Of a stretch of 28,163 nt of DNA, positions 13,772 through 21,138 are shown piece after piece. Every line of letters begins with the position of its first letter. Position 1 is the stretch's first letter. This DNA comes from CAIMDX01 sp041652155 (lineage in GTDB: Bacteria; Patescibacteriota; Minisyncoccia; Minisyncoccales; JAQTVQ01): positions 1-28,163 of the forward strand of contig JBAZHV010000011.1 of NCBI GenBank assembly GCA_041652155.1, read 5' to 3'. The notes beneath the pieces were generated by a model, which was not told the DNA's origin, did not search any database, and saw only the letters and a program-made list of their open reading frames with translations. Made by a program: the position numbers and the translations under genes.

Positions 13772-15308
13772 GCGGAATGTTGCCGTGCTTTCTAGGGGAT
13801 CGCGCCTCCCTTTTGTTCAATAATGATCCCAGCAATTTCAAAAGGATGGAACGAGTTTCCTTAGGATCGATTATCATATCCAATTTTCCCAGTTTGGCCG
13901 CTTGCCATGGGCTTAGGAACGTCTCGGCCAGTTGGGCGATCTTTTCTTTTTCCAAGAGGCCGGGATCTTTGCTTTTGGCCAGGTCTTTTCTGAAAATTAT
14001 TTTTACCGCTTGCTGCGGCCCCATCACTCCTATCTGGGCCGATGGCCAAGCTATCACTTTGTCGTAGCCAAGTTCGCGCGAAGCCAAAGCGATATAGGCC
14101 CCGCCAAAAGCTTTCCTCAAAATAAGACTGATCTTTGGGACGCTGGCCTCGGCATAGGCGTATAAGACTTTGGCCCCGTGGCGGATGATCCCTTTGTGCT
14201 CCTGGTCTGCGCCGGGAAGGTATCCGGGAGTGTCGATAAGATTGATGATGGGAATATTAAAAGCATCGCAAAGCCTGACAAATCTGGCTATTTTATCGGA
14301 AGAATTCACGTCCAAAGTGCCGGCCATTGTTTTTGTTTGGTTGGCAACGACACCCGCCACTTGTCCTCCCAGGCGAGCCAATCCGGTGATCGAGTTGGGG
14401 GCGTAACCGGCCTGGACTTCCAGAAAAGATCCTTGGTCGAAGATTTCTTTTATCACTTCCTTCATATCGTAGCCTTTGTTCTCTTCTTGGGGCACTATTT
14501 CCAGGAGGCGGGTGCAAGGGCCTCCGGCTGCGGCGAATTCGTCTTGTGCCGGAGAGTTTTCCATATTGTTTTGAGGCAAGTAATCCAGAAGTTTTTTTAC
14601 ATTCTCAAGGCAGGTTTTTTCGTTTTTGAAAATGAAGTGGGCGCAGCCGCTCTGGAGGGCGTGGATCGAAGCCCCTCCCAGGCCGTCGAAAGATATTTGT
14701 TCTCCGGTCACGGATTTGATCACTTCGGGCCCGGTAATATACATTTGAGAGATCCCTTCGACCATAAAAACAAAGTCCGAAAGACCGGGGGCGTAAGACG
14801 CTCCTCCGGCCGACGGACCGAGTATAACGGAAATTTGGGGCACTATCCCTGACGCTTTGACCATCTCCCTGAATATCCCGGCGTAGCCGTCAAGGCTGGC
14901 TATCCCCTCCTGGATGCGGGCTCCGCCGCTGTCGATAAGCCCTATTACCGGACAGCCGGTTTTCCTGGCCGTTTGGATCGTGTCGATTATCTTTTGTCCG
15001 TGCATCTCTCCGAGCGATCCTCCGATCTTTGAAAAATCCTGGCTGTAGATGCAGACTTGCCGGTCGTTTATTTTGCCGAATCCGGAGATGACCGCATCTC
15101 CCGGGAATTTTTTTTGGTCCATTCCAAAATCGCCAGAGCACGATTCCGCGAATGAATTGATCTCAATAAAGCTGTCTTTGTCCAGAAGAGCAATAATCCT
15201 TTCCCGCGCGGTGAGCTTGCCTTTTTCGTGCTGTTTGGCCGCCATCTCCGCGCTGTCGAGAGCAGCCGTTCGAGCATTCAGTTTTTTGATCTTTTCTTCA
15301 AGAGACAT
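13767..15308 (-). CDS. Acyl-CoA carboxylase carboxyltransferase subunit (PccB/AccD5 type)
   Basis: The 513-residue protein has both crotonase-fold halves in one chain, as in propionyl-CoA/acetyl-CoA carboxylase beta subunits of archaea and actinobacteria, and unlike the split AccA/AccD of E. coli. Visible are the N-terminal helix with KQHEKGKLTARERI, the oxyanion segment DSGGARIQEG, GPSAGGASYAPGLSDF, and in the second half DTPGYLPG and RKAFGGAYIALASREL. With the biotin carboxylase and BCCP encoded at 16013-17961 it should carboxylate acetyl-CoA (or propionyl-CoA) to malonyl-CoA (or methylmalonyl-CoA). A sodium-pumping decarboxylase is less likely because a biotin carboxylase is present and no beta membrane subunit is seen. 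The ATG at 15308 is one base from the N gap, so upstream signals are lost. Confidence 0.95.
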   Translation of the reverse strand: MSLEEKIKKLNARTAALDSAEMAAKQHEKGKLTARERIIALLDKDSFIEINSFAESCSGDFGMDQKKFPGDAVISGFGKINDRQVCIYSQDFSKIGGSLGEMHGQKIIDTIQTARKTGCPVIGLIDSGGARIQEGIASLDGYAGIFREMVKASGIVPQISVILGPSAGGASYAPGLSDFVFMVEGISQMYITGPEVIKSVTGEQISFDGLGGASIHALQSGCAHFIFKNEKTCLENVKKLLDYLPQNNMENSPAQDEFAAAGGPCTRLLEIVPQEENKGYDMKEVIKEIFDQGSFLEVQAGYAPNSITGLARLGGQVAGVVANQTKTMAGTLDVNSSDKIARFVRLCDAFNIPIINLIDTPGYLPGADQEHKGIIRHGAKVLYAYAEASVPKISLILRKAFGGAYIALASRELGYDKVIAWPSAQIGVMGPQQAVKIIFRKDLAKSKDPGLLEKEKIAQLAETFLSPWQAAKLGKLDMIIDPKETRSILLKLLGSLLNKREARSPRKHGNIPL

Positions 15309-15309
15309 A

Positions 15310-15409
15310 NNNNNNNNNNNNNNNNNNNNNNNNNNNNNNNNNNNNNNNNNNNNNNNNNNNNNNNNNNNNNNNNNNNNNNNNNNNNNNNNNNNNNNNNNNN
15401 NNNNNNNNN
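15310..15409. other. Assembly gap of exactly 100 Ns
   Basis: A run of exactly 100 N is a conventional placeholder for a gap of unknown length between scaffolded contigs. It removes the C-terminus of the biotin protein ligase and all sequence upstream of the carboxyltransferase. One or more genes could lie here, and the join itself rests on read pairing that cannot be seen. Confidence 0.98.
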
Positions 15410-15938
15410 ATTGGCTTATTACCGATAGCTGTTTTTTGATGCCCTTGATCATTTTTTCCAAGAGCTCTTTGTCGCTCACTTCTTTCTTCAATTCTATTTT
15501 AAGCGATGTGGCGATATCTTCCAATTCTTTAGGGAACTTTTCTATGTTGGTATCGAGCCCGATCCCCATGACCGAATATTTTATCTTTTTTCCGGCGATG
15601 ATATTTTCCGTCAGTATGCCGGCAACTTTTTTATTGTTCATCCAAACATCATTGGGCAGTTTTATAAATGTTTGTTGCCCGAATTCTTCCATAATGGTTT
15701 TAGCCACCACGAAAGCGGCCAAGATGGTCAATGTTTGCAGGTCTCCTATATTGGTTTCGGGCAATATTATTGAAAAATAAAGCCCGCCTTTCGGGGAAAA
15801 CCAGCCGCGTTTGTCTTTGCCGTATCCGTTGGTCTGGCTGCCGGCCAAAACAACGGTCCAAGGCTTGGCGCCTTTTGCCGCAAGTTCTTTGGCCTTGATA
15901 TTTGTTGATCCCAGTTCGGGGAAAGATTTGATAGACAT
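15410..15938 (-). CDS. birA: Biotin--[acetyl-CoA-carboxylase] ligase, C-terminus lost in the gap
   Basis: About 176 residues of a group I (non-DNA-binding) biotin protein ligase are visible from the ATG at 15938 (MSIKSFPELGSTNIKAKEL). Motifs are the substrate-binding GSTN, AGSQTNGYGKDKRGWFSPKGG (biotinyl-AMP site, usual form GRGRxGR-W), KLPNDVWMNNKKVAGIL and GIGLDTN. It attaches biotin to the lysine of BCCP, which is encoded immediately upstream. The small C-terminal domain is missing because the sequence runs into the N gap. An in-frame upstream ATG at 15992 lies in repeat DNA and is not the likely start. Confidence 0.9.
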
Positions 15939-15940
15939 GC

Positions 15941-16014
15941 GATGTCGAATGTCGAGGATCGAGGGTCGAAGATCGTAACGATCTTCGACCATCTACTTTC
16001 GACTTTCGAATATC
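15941..16014. repeat. TCGAA-type palindromic intergenic repeat, copy 2
   Basis: The centre is a perfect 12-bp palindrome (GGTCGAAGATCG at 15964-15975 with 15979-15990) around a TAA loop. Outer arms (15941-15963 and 15991-16014) pair imperfectly with bulges, giving a hairpin that fills the junction. The BCCP stop codon (16015-16013) lies in the right arm. Confidence 0.8.
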
Positions 16015-16393
16015 ATTCAAAAGAAATAAGCAGCTCGTCGGTTTTTACCATTTGGCCGGCCTTTACTTTGATCGATGCCGTTTTTCCGTCAAATTCGGAA
16101 ACGATCTCGTTTTCCATTTTCATGGCCGAAAGGCTTAATACTTTTTGCCCGATCTTCACGTCTTCGCCTTCTTTTATGAATATCTTGGCTACGGTTCCCG
16201 TTATCGGAGCGCGTACCTCTTTCAAGGACTTTCCGGACGATCGGGAGGCATCGCTGTCCTCGCAGCCGCCCGCTTCTTTTTGGTTTTTATCTCTAAATAT
16301 AAAACCGCGGCCGTTGACCTTCACTTTCACGGTTCCCTTCCCCATCTCGGAGATCTTGATATCGTAAATTTTATCTTTTATCTTTATTTTCAT
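16013..16393 (-). CDS. accB: Biotin carboxyl carrier protein of acyl-CoA carboxylase
   Basis: BCCP carries biotin between the carboxylase and carboxyltransferase sites. The 126-residue protein has a basic N-terminal strand-rich region (MKIKIKDKIYDIKI), a short Ser/Asp linker (about 40-58) and a C-terminal biotinyl domain (about 59-126) with the modified lysine K92 in AMKMEN. I choose the ATG at 16393, which lies 23 nt after the biotin carboxylase stop; the longer frame from 16456 would overlap the carboxylase gene. The short linker and position between accC and the ligase fit an archaeal/actinobacterial-type three-part acyl-CoA carboxylase. Confidence 0.93.
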   Translation of the reverse strand: MKIKIKDKIYDIKISEMGKGTVKVKVNGRGFIFRDKNQKEAGGCEDSDASRSSGKSLKEVRAPITGTVAKIFIKEGEDVKIGQKVLSLSAMKMENEIVSEFDGKTASIKVKAGQMVKTDELLISFE

Positions 16394-16416
16394 AAGAAAT
16401 TTTGGATAGCTCGGAG

Positions 16417-17961
16417 TTATTCCCCCATCATCTTCAGGCGCTGGGCCATGGTCCAATTGGAGATCGGTCTTTTCCCGCCGGTTTTCATCTCTTTTTTCAG
16501 CTGTTTATAAATTTTGAAAGCGATGATCGCTACGCTTTTTTCGTCCAGCTCCGATATCCGGCAGACCTTCTGGGCCTGCTCTTTGGAAAGTTTTTCCAGT
16601 ATCTCTTTGCGTTCGATGAAATTAGTGAAGAAATTTCCTTCTAAAAAGCCCTTGTCCCTGACGACAATTTTAAAAAATGGCATGGTTGTCGGGATCCCTT
16701 CTATCACCAGTTCGTCCAAAGCTCTTTTCAGCTTCGAGATCGCTTCCCCCCGGTTATTGCCGAAAGATATGAGTTTGGCGATCATCGAATCGAAGTGAGG
16801 GTAGATCTTTTGTCCGGCCTGCAGATATGTATGCATGAAAATTCCTTGTCCTCCAGGGGGAAGATACCTCTGGACGGTTCCCGGCCCCGGTTGGAAATTT
16901 TTTTGCGGGTCTTCGGCGTTGATCCTGGTCTCTATGGCCCAGCCCTTGAGAACAACGTCCTCTTGCTTAAAAGACAGTTCTTCTCCTTGAGCTATTTTTA
17001 TTTGTTGAGCCACTATGTCGATACCGGTGATAGCCTCGGTGACAGGATGTTCCACCTGAATGCGCGGATTTACTTCCATAAAATAGTAATTCTTGTCTTT
17101 GTCTATCAAAAATTCCACCGTGGCCGCTCCTTGGTATTTCAGCTGTTTGCCCAGTCTGACCGAAAGTTCTCCCATCTCGCTGCGCAATTTTTCATCCAGG
17201 AACGGAGAAGGAGCTTCTTCCAAAAGTTTTTGAAATCTTCTTTGAATGGTGCACTCCCTCTCTCCCAAATGCACTACGTTCTTTCCGTCTCCTAATATTT
17301 GGAATTCTATGTGCCGCGCTTCGGACAGATATCTTTCGAGAAAAAAGTCCGCGTCCGCGAACGAAACGGACATTTGCCTTTGGATGTCCAAAGACAAAGA
17401 GTATATCCCTTCAAAATCGATATGGCCGTTGACGACCCTGATGCCGATGCCTCCTCCTCCCCTTTGGGCTTTGAGCACGAACGGAGATCCTATCTTCTCC
17501 ACCCATTTTAAGAGTTCCTCTTTTGTTTTTATGGTGCTGTCGCTGGCCGGGAGCGTGGGCAAACCGGCTTTTATGGCCGCTTTTTTGGCTTCGACCTTGT
17601 CTTCAAAAATTTTTAAGGTTTCGGGATCCGGCCCGATGAATTTTATCCCGTTCTCTTCGCAGGCTTGGGCGAATTTCCAGTTCTCGGACAGGAATCCGTA
17701 CCCGGGATGAATGGCGTCGGCTTTTGCCTCTTTGGCAATGCCGATGATCTTTTTAATGTTCAAATAGCCCGAGGATCCCTCTTCGTTCAAAAAGCGGCAT
17801 TCGTCGGCCAGGCTTGTTTCCAGAAAAAATCTCTCCTGGCCGGGCATCGGGCAGAGAGCCGCGGTTTTGATATCCATTTCTTTGCAGGTTCTGATGATCC
17901 TTAAAGCTATCTCTCCCCTGTTGGCTATCAATATCTTTTTAATTTTTGCCGGGTTTGTCAT
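16417..17961 (-). CDS. accC: Biotin carboxylase subunit of acyl-CoA carboxylase
   Basis: This ATP-grasp enzyme carboxylates BCCP-biotin with bicarbonate and ATP. The 514 residues start with KILIANRGEIALRI, and carry HPGYGFLSEN (85-94), the ATP-binding glycine loop GGGGIGI (168-174), ERECTIQRRFQK, and the metal/catalytic EVNPRIQVEHPVTE. It is about 60 residues longer than E. coli AccC (449), and the lysine-rich C-terminal tail (PISNWTMAQRLKMMGE) resembles the extensions seen in acyl-CoA carboxylase alpha subunits before their biotin domain, which here is a separate gene. The start overlaps the plsC end by 23 nt, so the two are probably translationally coupled. Confidence 0.96.
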   Translation of the reverse strand: MTNPAKIKKILIANRGEIALRIIRTCKEMDIKTAALCPMPGQERFFLETSLADECRFLNEEGSSGYLNIKKIIGIAKEAKADAIHPGYGFLSENWKFAQACEENGIKFIGPDPETLKIFEDKVEAKKAAIKAGLPTLPASDSTIKTKEELLKWVEKIGSPFVLKAQRGGGGIGIRVVNGHIDFEGIYSLSLDIQRQMSVSFADADFFLERYLSEARHIEFQILGDGKNVVHLGERECTIQRRFQKLLEEAPSPFLDEKLRSEMGELSVRLGKQLKYQGAATVEFLIDKDKNYYFMEVNPRIQVEHPVTEAITGIDIVAQQIKIAQGEELSFKQEDVVLKGWAIETRINAEDPQKNFQPGPGTVQRYLPPGGQGIFMHTYLQAGQKIYPHFDSMIAKLISFGNNRGEAISKLKRALDELVIEGIPTTMPFFKIVVRDKGFLEGNFFTNFIERKEILEKLSKEQAQKVCRISELDEKSVAIIAFKIYKQLKKEMKTGGKRPISNWTMAQRLKMMGE

Positions 17962-18610
17962 TTGCTAAATTGGATATTTCGTTCATTACTTTATCGGTGA
18001 TCTTCTGGCAGAGGTCTTTATATTTTTCATCTTCGAAAGAAAGTCCTTTGGCCAGCCTGAACTCTTTTTTGAAATAAAGAGGCTGGCCTATAATTATTTC
18101 CACCAGCTTTTTGATCTTCAGCTTGCCGTGAGGGGGCATCAGATCGAATGTTCCTTTAACGGCGATCGGTACGATCGGCAGGCCGGTGTCCAGAAATATC
18201 TTTGCCACGCCGGTTTTAGCTTTTCCTATGCGCCCGGTCCGGCTGCGCGTTCCTTCCGGATAAAGGCCGATGATGTCTCCTTTTCTCGCGAATTCAGCGG
18301 CTTGTTCCAGCACAATTCTTTTTGAGTCGTCGTTCTGCCTGTCCAGAATTATAACGCCGGTCAGGGAGTAAAATAATTTTACCAAAAAATTGTTGAGGCC
18401 TTTATGGCCGTCTATCTGTCCGATGAATTTAAAGCTCCTGGGAAAGCAAACGCATCCGAGCACGACGTGGTCAAGATTGCTTTGATGGTTCGCGGCCAGG
18501 ATAAAATTACCGGCCGGAATATTTTTTTTCCCGCTGATCTTTTTGATGATCGCCGCATCGATGAGCGGCTTGGCGAATATTTTACAAAGAAGCGAAAATG
18601 TTCTGTTCAT
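17939..18610 (-). CDS. plsC: 1-acyl-sn-glycerol-3-phosphate acyltransferase PlsC
   Basis: PlsC acylates lysophosphatidic acid at sn-2 to make phosphatidic acid. The 223-residue protein has the catalytic NHQSNLD (41-47; NHx4D) and the glycerol-phosphate site YPEGTRS (117-123), plus an N-terminal membrane-associated helix. Bacterial PlsC can use acyl-ACP or acyl-CoA depending on species; no ACP gene is in the window, so acyl-CoA is plausible here. It overlaps the upstream FabK-like gene by 29 nt and the downstream accC by 23 nt, which shows strong operon packing. Confidence 0.95.
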   Translation of the reverse strand: MNRTFSLLCKIFAKPLIDAAIIKKISGKKNIPAGNFILAANHQSNLDHVVLGCVCFPRSFKFIGQIDGHKGLNNFLVKLFYSLTGVIILDRQNDDSKRIVLEQAAEFARKGDIIGLYPEGTRSRTGRIGKAKTGVAKIFLDTGLPIVPIAVKGTFDLMPPHGKLKIKKLVEIIIGQPLYFKKEFRLAKGLSFEDEKYKDLCQKITDKVMNEISNLANDKPGKN

Positions 18611-19520
18611 GTTTTTCCAGATAACTTGCTATCTCTTCAACTATATCTTTGCAGGTTCTTATTTCTTTGATGCCGGCGGCCGACAGTCCGGCCAGCAAAG
18701 GGATATTATCGACATTCACTCCGCCCAAAGATCCGGCTATCTTTTCCGCCCGCAATTCTTCGGGGAAAATATTTTTGGCTTCCAGTTTTTTCATATCTTC
18801 GGACCATTTGTTTTTGATGATCCTCAAGGGGTGCCCGGTAAAAGCCAGCACCACTTCTATATCGTCGGCGGAAGCTTCGATTATTTTTTGCTTATAGCTT
18901 TCAGAGACAATGCATTCCGGCGCGGCCAGGAATCTGGTCCCCAATTGCACTCCATCGGCTCCGGCCAGCATAGCGACCGCTGAAGTGTGTCCGTCGTATA
19001 TTCCCCCGGCGGCGATCAAAGGTATATTTTGGATCAATTTTTTGGTTTGAGGGACAAGGCAAAAAGTGGTGTTCGGTCCCACATGGCCGCCTGATTCTAT
19101 GCCCTCGACAACCACGGCATCCGCCCCGTTATCTTCCATTTTCTTGGCCAGCCGCGGCGAAGGAACGACAGGGATCGTTTTTATTCCCGCTCTTTTCAAA
19201 TATGGCATAACGGGCGAAGGGTTCCCTCCTCCGATGAAAACGATAGGCGTTTTATTGGAAATAATGGCTTTTATTATATCTTCGACATTCGGATTTTGCA
19301 TGAACAGATTGACCGCGAAAGGCTTGTCTGTCATTTGCCTGGTTTTTTTGATCTCCTGTTCGACCCAGGCGGCGGGCATAAGCCCCGCTCCGATGGTGCC
19401 CAATCCTCCGGCATTGGAAACGGCCGAAACCAAGCCGGATTCGGAGATGCCTGCCATGCCTCCTTGGATGATGGGATATTTTATGCCGAGAAGTTTTGTA
19501 AGTTTATTGTCCTGGAACAT
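18582..19520 (-). CDS. fabK: FabK-like enoyl reductase / nitronate monooxygenase family flavoprotein
   Basis: A 312-residue TIM-barrel FMN protein of the FabK/nitronate monooxygenase family. Landmarks are YPIIQGGMAGISESGLVSAV, the GGLGTIGAG loop, VVVEGIESGGHVG with the conserved family histidine, IAAGGIYDG and GVQLGTRF at the phosphate site. FabK reduces the enoyl thioester in the last step of the elongation cycle. Because of its operon position between the FabZ-FabK fusion and plsC I favour enoyl reductase over nitronate oxidation, but the families cannot be separated from sequence inspection alone. Unlike the fused paralogue it lacks the C-terminal Cys cluster. Confidence 0.85.
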   Translation of the reverse strand: MFQDNKLTKLLGIKYPIIQGGMAGISESGLVSAVSNAGGLGTIGAGLMPAAWVEQEIKKTRQMTDKPFAVNLFMQNPNVEDIIKAIISNKTPIVFIGGGNPSPVMPYLKRAGIKTIPVVPSPRLAKKMEDNGADAVVVEGIESGGHVGPNTTFCLVPQTKKLIQNIPLIAAGGIYDGHTSAVAMLAGADGVQLGTRFLAAPECIVSESYKQKIIEASADDIEVVLAFTGHPLRIIKNKWSEDMKKLEAKNIFPEELRAEKIAGSLGGVNVDNIPLLAGLSAAGIKEIRTCKDIVEEIASYLEKHEQNIFASL

Positions 19521-19551
19521 ATTTGTGTTTTAATATTTTTCGTTTTGCGTT

Positions 19552-21063
19552 TTAGGCGGTCAGCGGTTCTTTGGCCAGTATCTCATTCGCTTCATCGACC
19601 AGCTCTTTCATGAGGTCCTTAACGGTCATCATTTTGTCCACTCTCCAAACATTGGAGCCGGCAAAGACCAATCCGTTCTCCAAATCTCCAAGACGTGCGT
19701 TTTCCAATGCCTTCAGGATGCAGTAACTTTTATCGCATACCGGTCCGATGCATCCCTGGCATTCGAGCGGATCCGGCTTGGGAGCTTTTCCTTCCATTAA
19801 TTTTTCAACAAAAGGAGTTTTCACCGCCCTCCCCGGCAGCCCTACCGGCGAGTGGATTATCACGATATCTTCTTTTTTGGCGTTGATGTGGGCTTCTTTG
19901 AACTTGATATCGGCGTCGCATTCTTCGGTTGAGACGAAGCGGGTTGCCATCTGCACTCCCTTGGCCCCGGCTCTCAGCATTTCCACTATATCTTTGCCGC
20001 TGTATATCCCCCCGGCGGCGATGACCGGTATGCTCACTTCTTTGACAACTTCTTTGATAATGTCGATAGTTTTGCGAAAAGGATGTCCCGGAGGAAAGCC
20101 CAAGTGGCCGCCCGCGTCCGAGCCCTCCACTACAATGGCCGAAGCTCCGGCTTCCTGGGCTCTCTTGGCCACTTTGGCCGAGGAGGCCATGGCGAAGACG
20201 GGAATGCAATGTTCCTTGGTCATCTCGAAAATATCAGTGCGGAACCCCGCTCCCTGAATGATCAGGTCAACTTTTTCTTCGACGGCAGCCGTTACCAGCT
20301 GTTTGAACGGTCCGACGACGCCCATTATATTGATCCCGATGGCCCCGTTCTTTCCGGCGATAGCCCGGGCTTTCCTGATCTCGTCTTTTACTTCCTGGGG
20401 ATCTTTCATACCGGAAACGGCGATGATGCCTATGCCTCCTTCTTTGGCAACGTTCCCCGCCAATTTATGAAGGGATACCCGGACAGCCATTCCTCCCTGA
20501 ATGATGGGAATCCTGGCTGTGATATTGCCCATTCTAAACTCCGGGATCTTGTATATTTTTTCTTTTTCGATATTTTTCGGGTTCGCTTGTTTTTCCCTGT
20601 CCGCCAAGAATTTTTCCCGCATCTCTTTTTTATCGAGGATGACCGCGGAGAATCTCAATTCGCATTTAAGAGTTTCGTTGACGTAAGCTTCGCCTACGAA
20701 GTTGGCGATCTTAGAGTTATAAACTCCCAGAAGGCGGACTTTGTACCTGATCTTGTCTCCCGGCAGCACCGGAGAGTAGAACATGGAGCTCCTTACCTGG
20801 TAGGCCAGGATGTGTTTTTTCTTGTTGTCTTGTCCCAGTTTTTCGCGCAGCAAAAGAGTTCCGGTCTGAGCCATGCCTTCGACTATCAACACGCCGGGCA
20901 TTATCGGAAAATCCACAAAATGGCCCTTGAAATAAGGGTCTTGGGGGGTGGTTTGTTTATAACCGATTATGATATCTCCTTCGATCTTTTCGATCTCGTC
21001 AACCCATAAAAAAGGATCGTCGTAAGGAATGATATTTTTAACTTGGTCTTTGGAATACAGCAT
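19552..21063 (-). CDS. FabZ-FabK fusion: 3-hydroxyacyl thioester dehydratase plus FMN enoyl reductase
   Basis: The 503-residue protein joins two consecutive enzymes of the elongation cycle. Residues about 1-150 are a FabZ hot-dog domain with the catalytic H48 and E62 in YFKGHFVDFPIMPGVL..EGMAQ. After a charged linker (about 150-182), residues 183-503 are a FabK/nitronate monooxygenase barrel: IPIIQGGMAVRVS, QGAGFRTD, EGSDAGGH with H320, IAAGGIYSG and GVQMATRF. A C-terminal Cys cluster (C435, C438, C443, C448; CxxC-x4-C-x4-C) could bind metal or an Fe-S cluster. The fusion would pass the enoyl product from dehydratase to reductase. The substrate carrier (ACP or CoA) is not shown by sequence. 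It lies 31 nt before the second FabK-like gene. Confidence 0.92.
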   Translation of the reverse strand: MLYSKDQVKNIIPYDDPFLWVDEIEKIEGDIIIGYKQTTPQDPYFKGHFVDFPIMPGVLIVEGMAQTGTLLLREKLGQDNKKKHILAYQVRSSMFYSPVLPGDKIRYKVRLLGVYNSKIANFVGEAYVNETLKCELRFSAVILDKKEMREKFLADREKQANPKNIEKEKIYKIPEFRMGNITARIPIIQGGMAVRVSLHKLAGNVAKEGGIGIIAVSGMKDPQEVKDEIRKARAIAGKNGAIGINIMGVVGPFKQLVTAAVEEKVDLIIQGAGFRTDIFEMTKEHCIPVFAMASSAKVAKRAQEAGASAIVVEGSDAGGHLGFPPGHPFRKTIDIIKEVVKEVSIPVIAAGGIYSGKDIVEMLRAGAKGVQMATRFVSTEECDADIKFKEAHINAKKEDIVIIHSPVGLPGRAVKTPFVEKLMEGKAPKPDPLECQGCIGPVCDKSYCILKALENARLGDLENGLVFAGSNVWRVDKMMTVKDLMKELVDEANEILAKEPLTA

Positions 21064-21070
21064 AATGATT

Positions 21071-21126
21071 GATCGTCGAGGGTCGATTGTCGAGGGTCGT
21101 AACGACCTTCGACTCTCGACCCTCGA
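21071..21126. repeat. TCGAA-type palindromic intergenic repeat, copy 3
   Basis: An outer perfect 11-bp pair (TCGAGGGTCGA at 21076-21086 with 21116-21126) encloses an inner hairpin (CGAGGGTCG at 21091-21099 with 21103-21111) around TAA. The core TCGTAACGA equals that of copy 2. It fills most of the 75-bp junction between the cyclodeaminase-like gene and the FabZ-FabK gene. Confidence 0.8.
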
Positions 21127-21138
21127 TATTCGGTTCTC

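Noticed and set aside
13767..15992. A single 741-residue reading frame running from the biotin ligase through the N run into the carboxyltransferase
   Set aside because: It crosses 100 placeholder Ns. The carboxyltransferase has its own ATG at 15308 and the ligase is a separate family; the shared frame is chance.
13767..17961. Sodium-pumping methylmalonyl-CoA or oxaloacetate decarboxylase
   Set aside because: A complete biotin carboxylase is present and no membrane beta subunit is seen, which fits a carboxylase.
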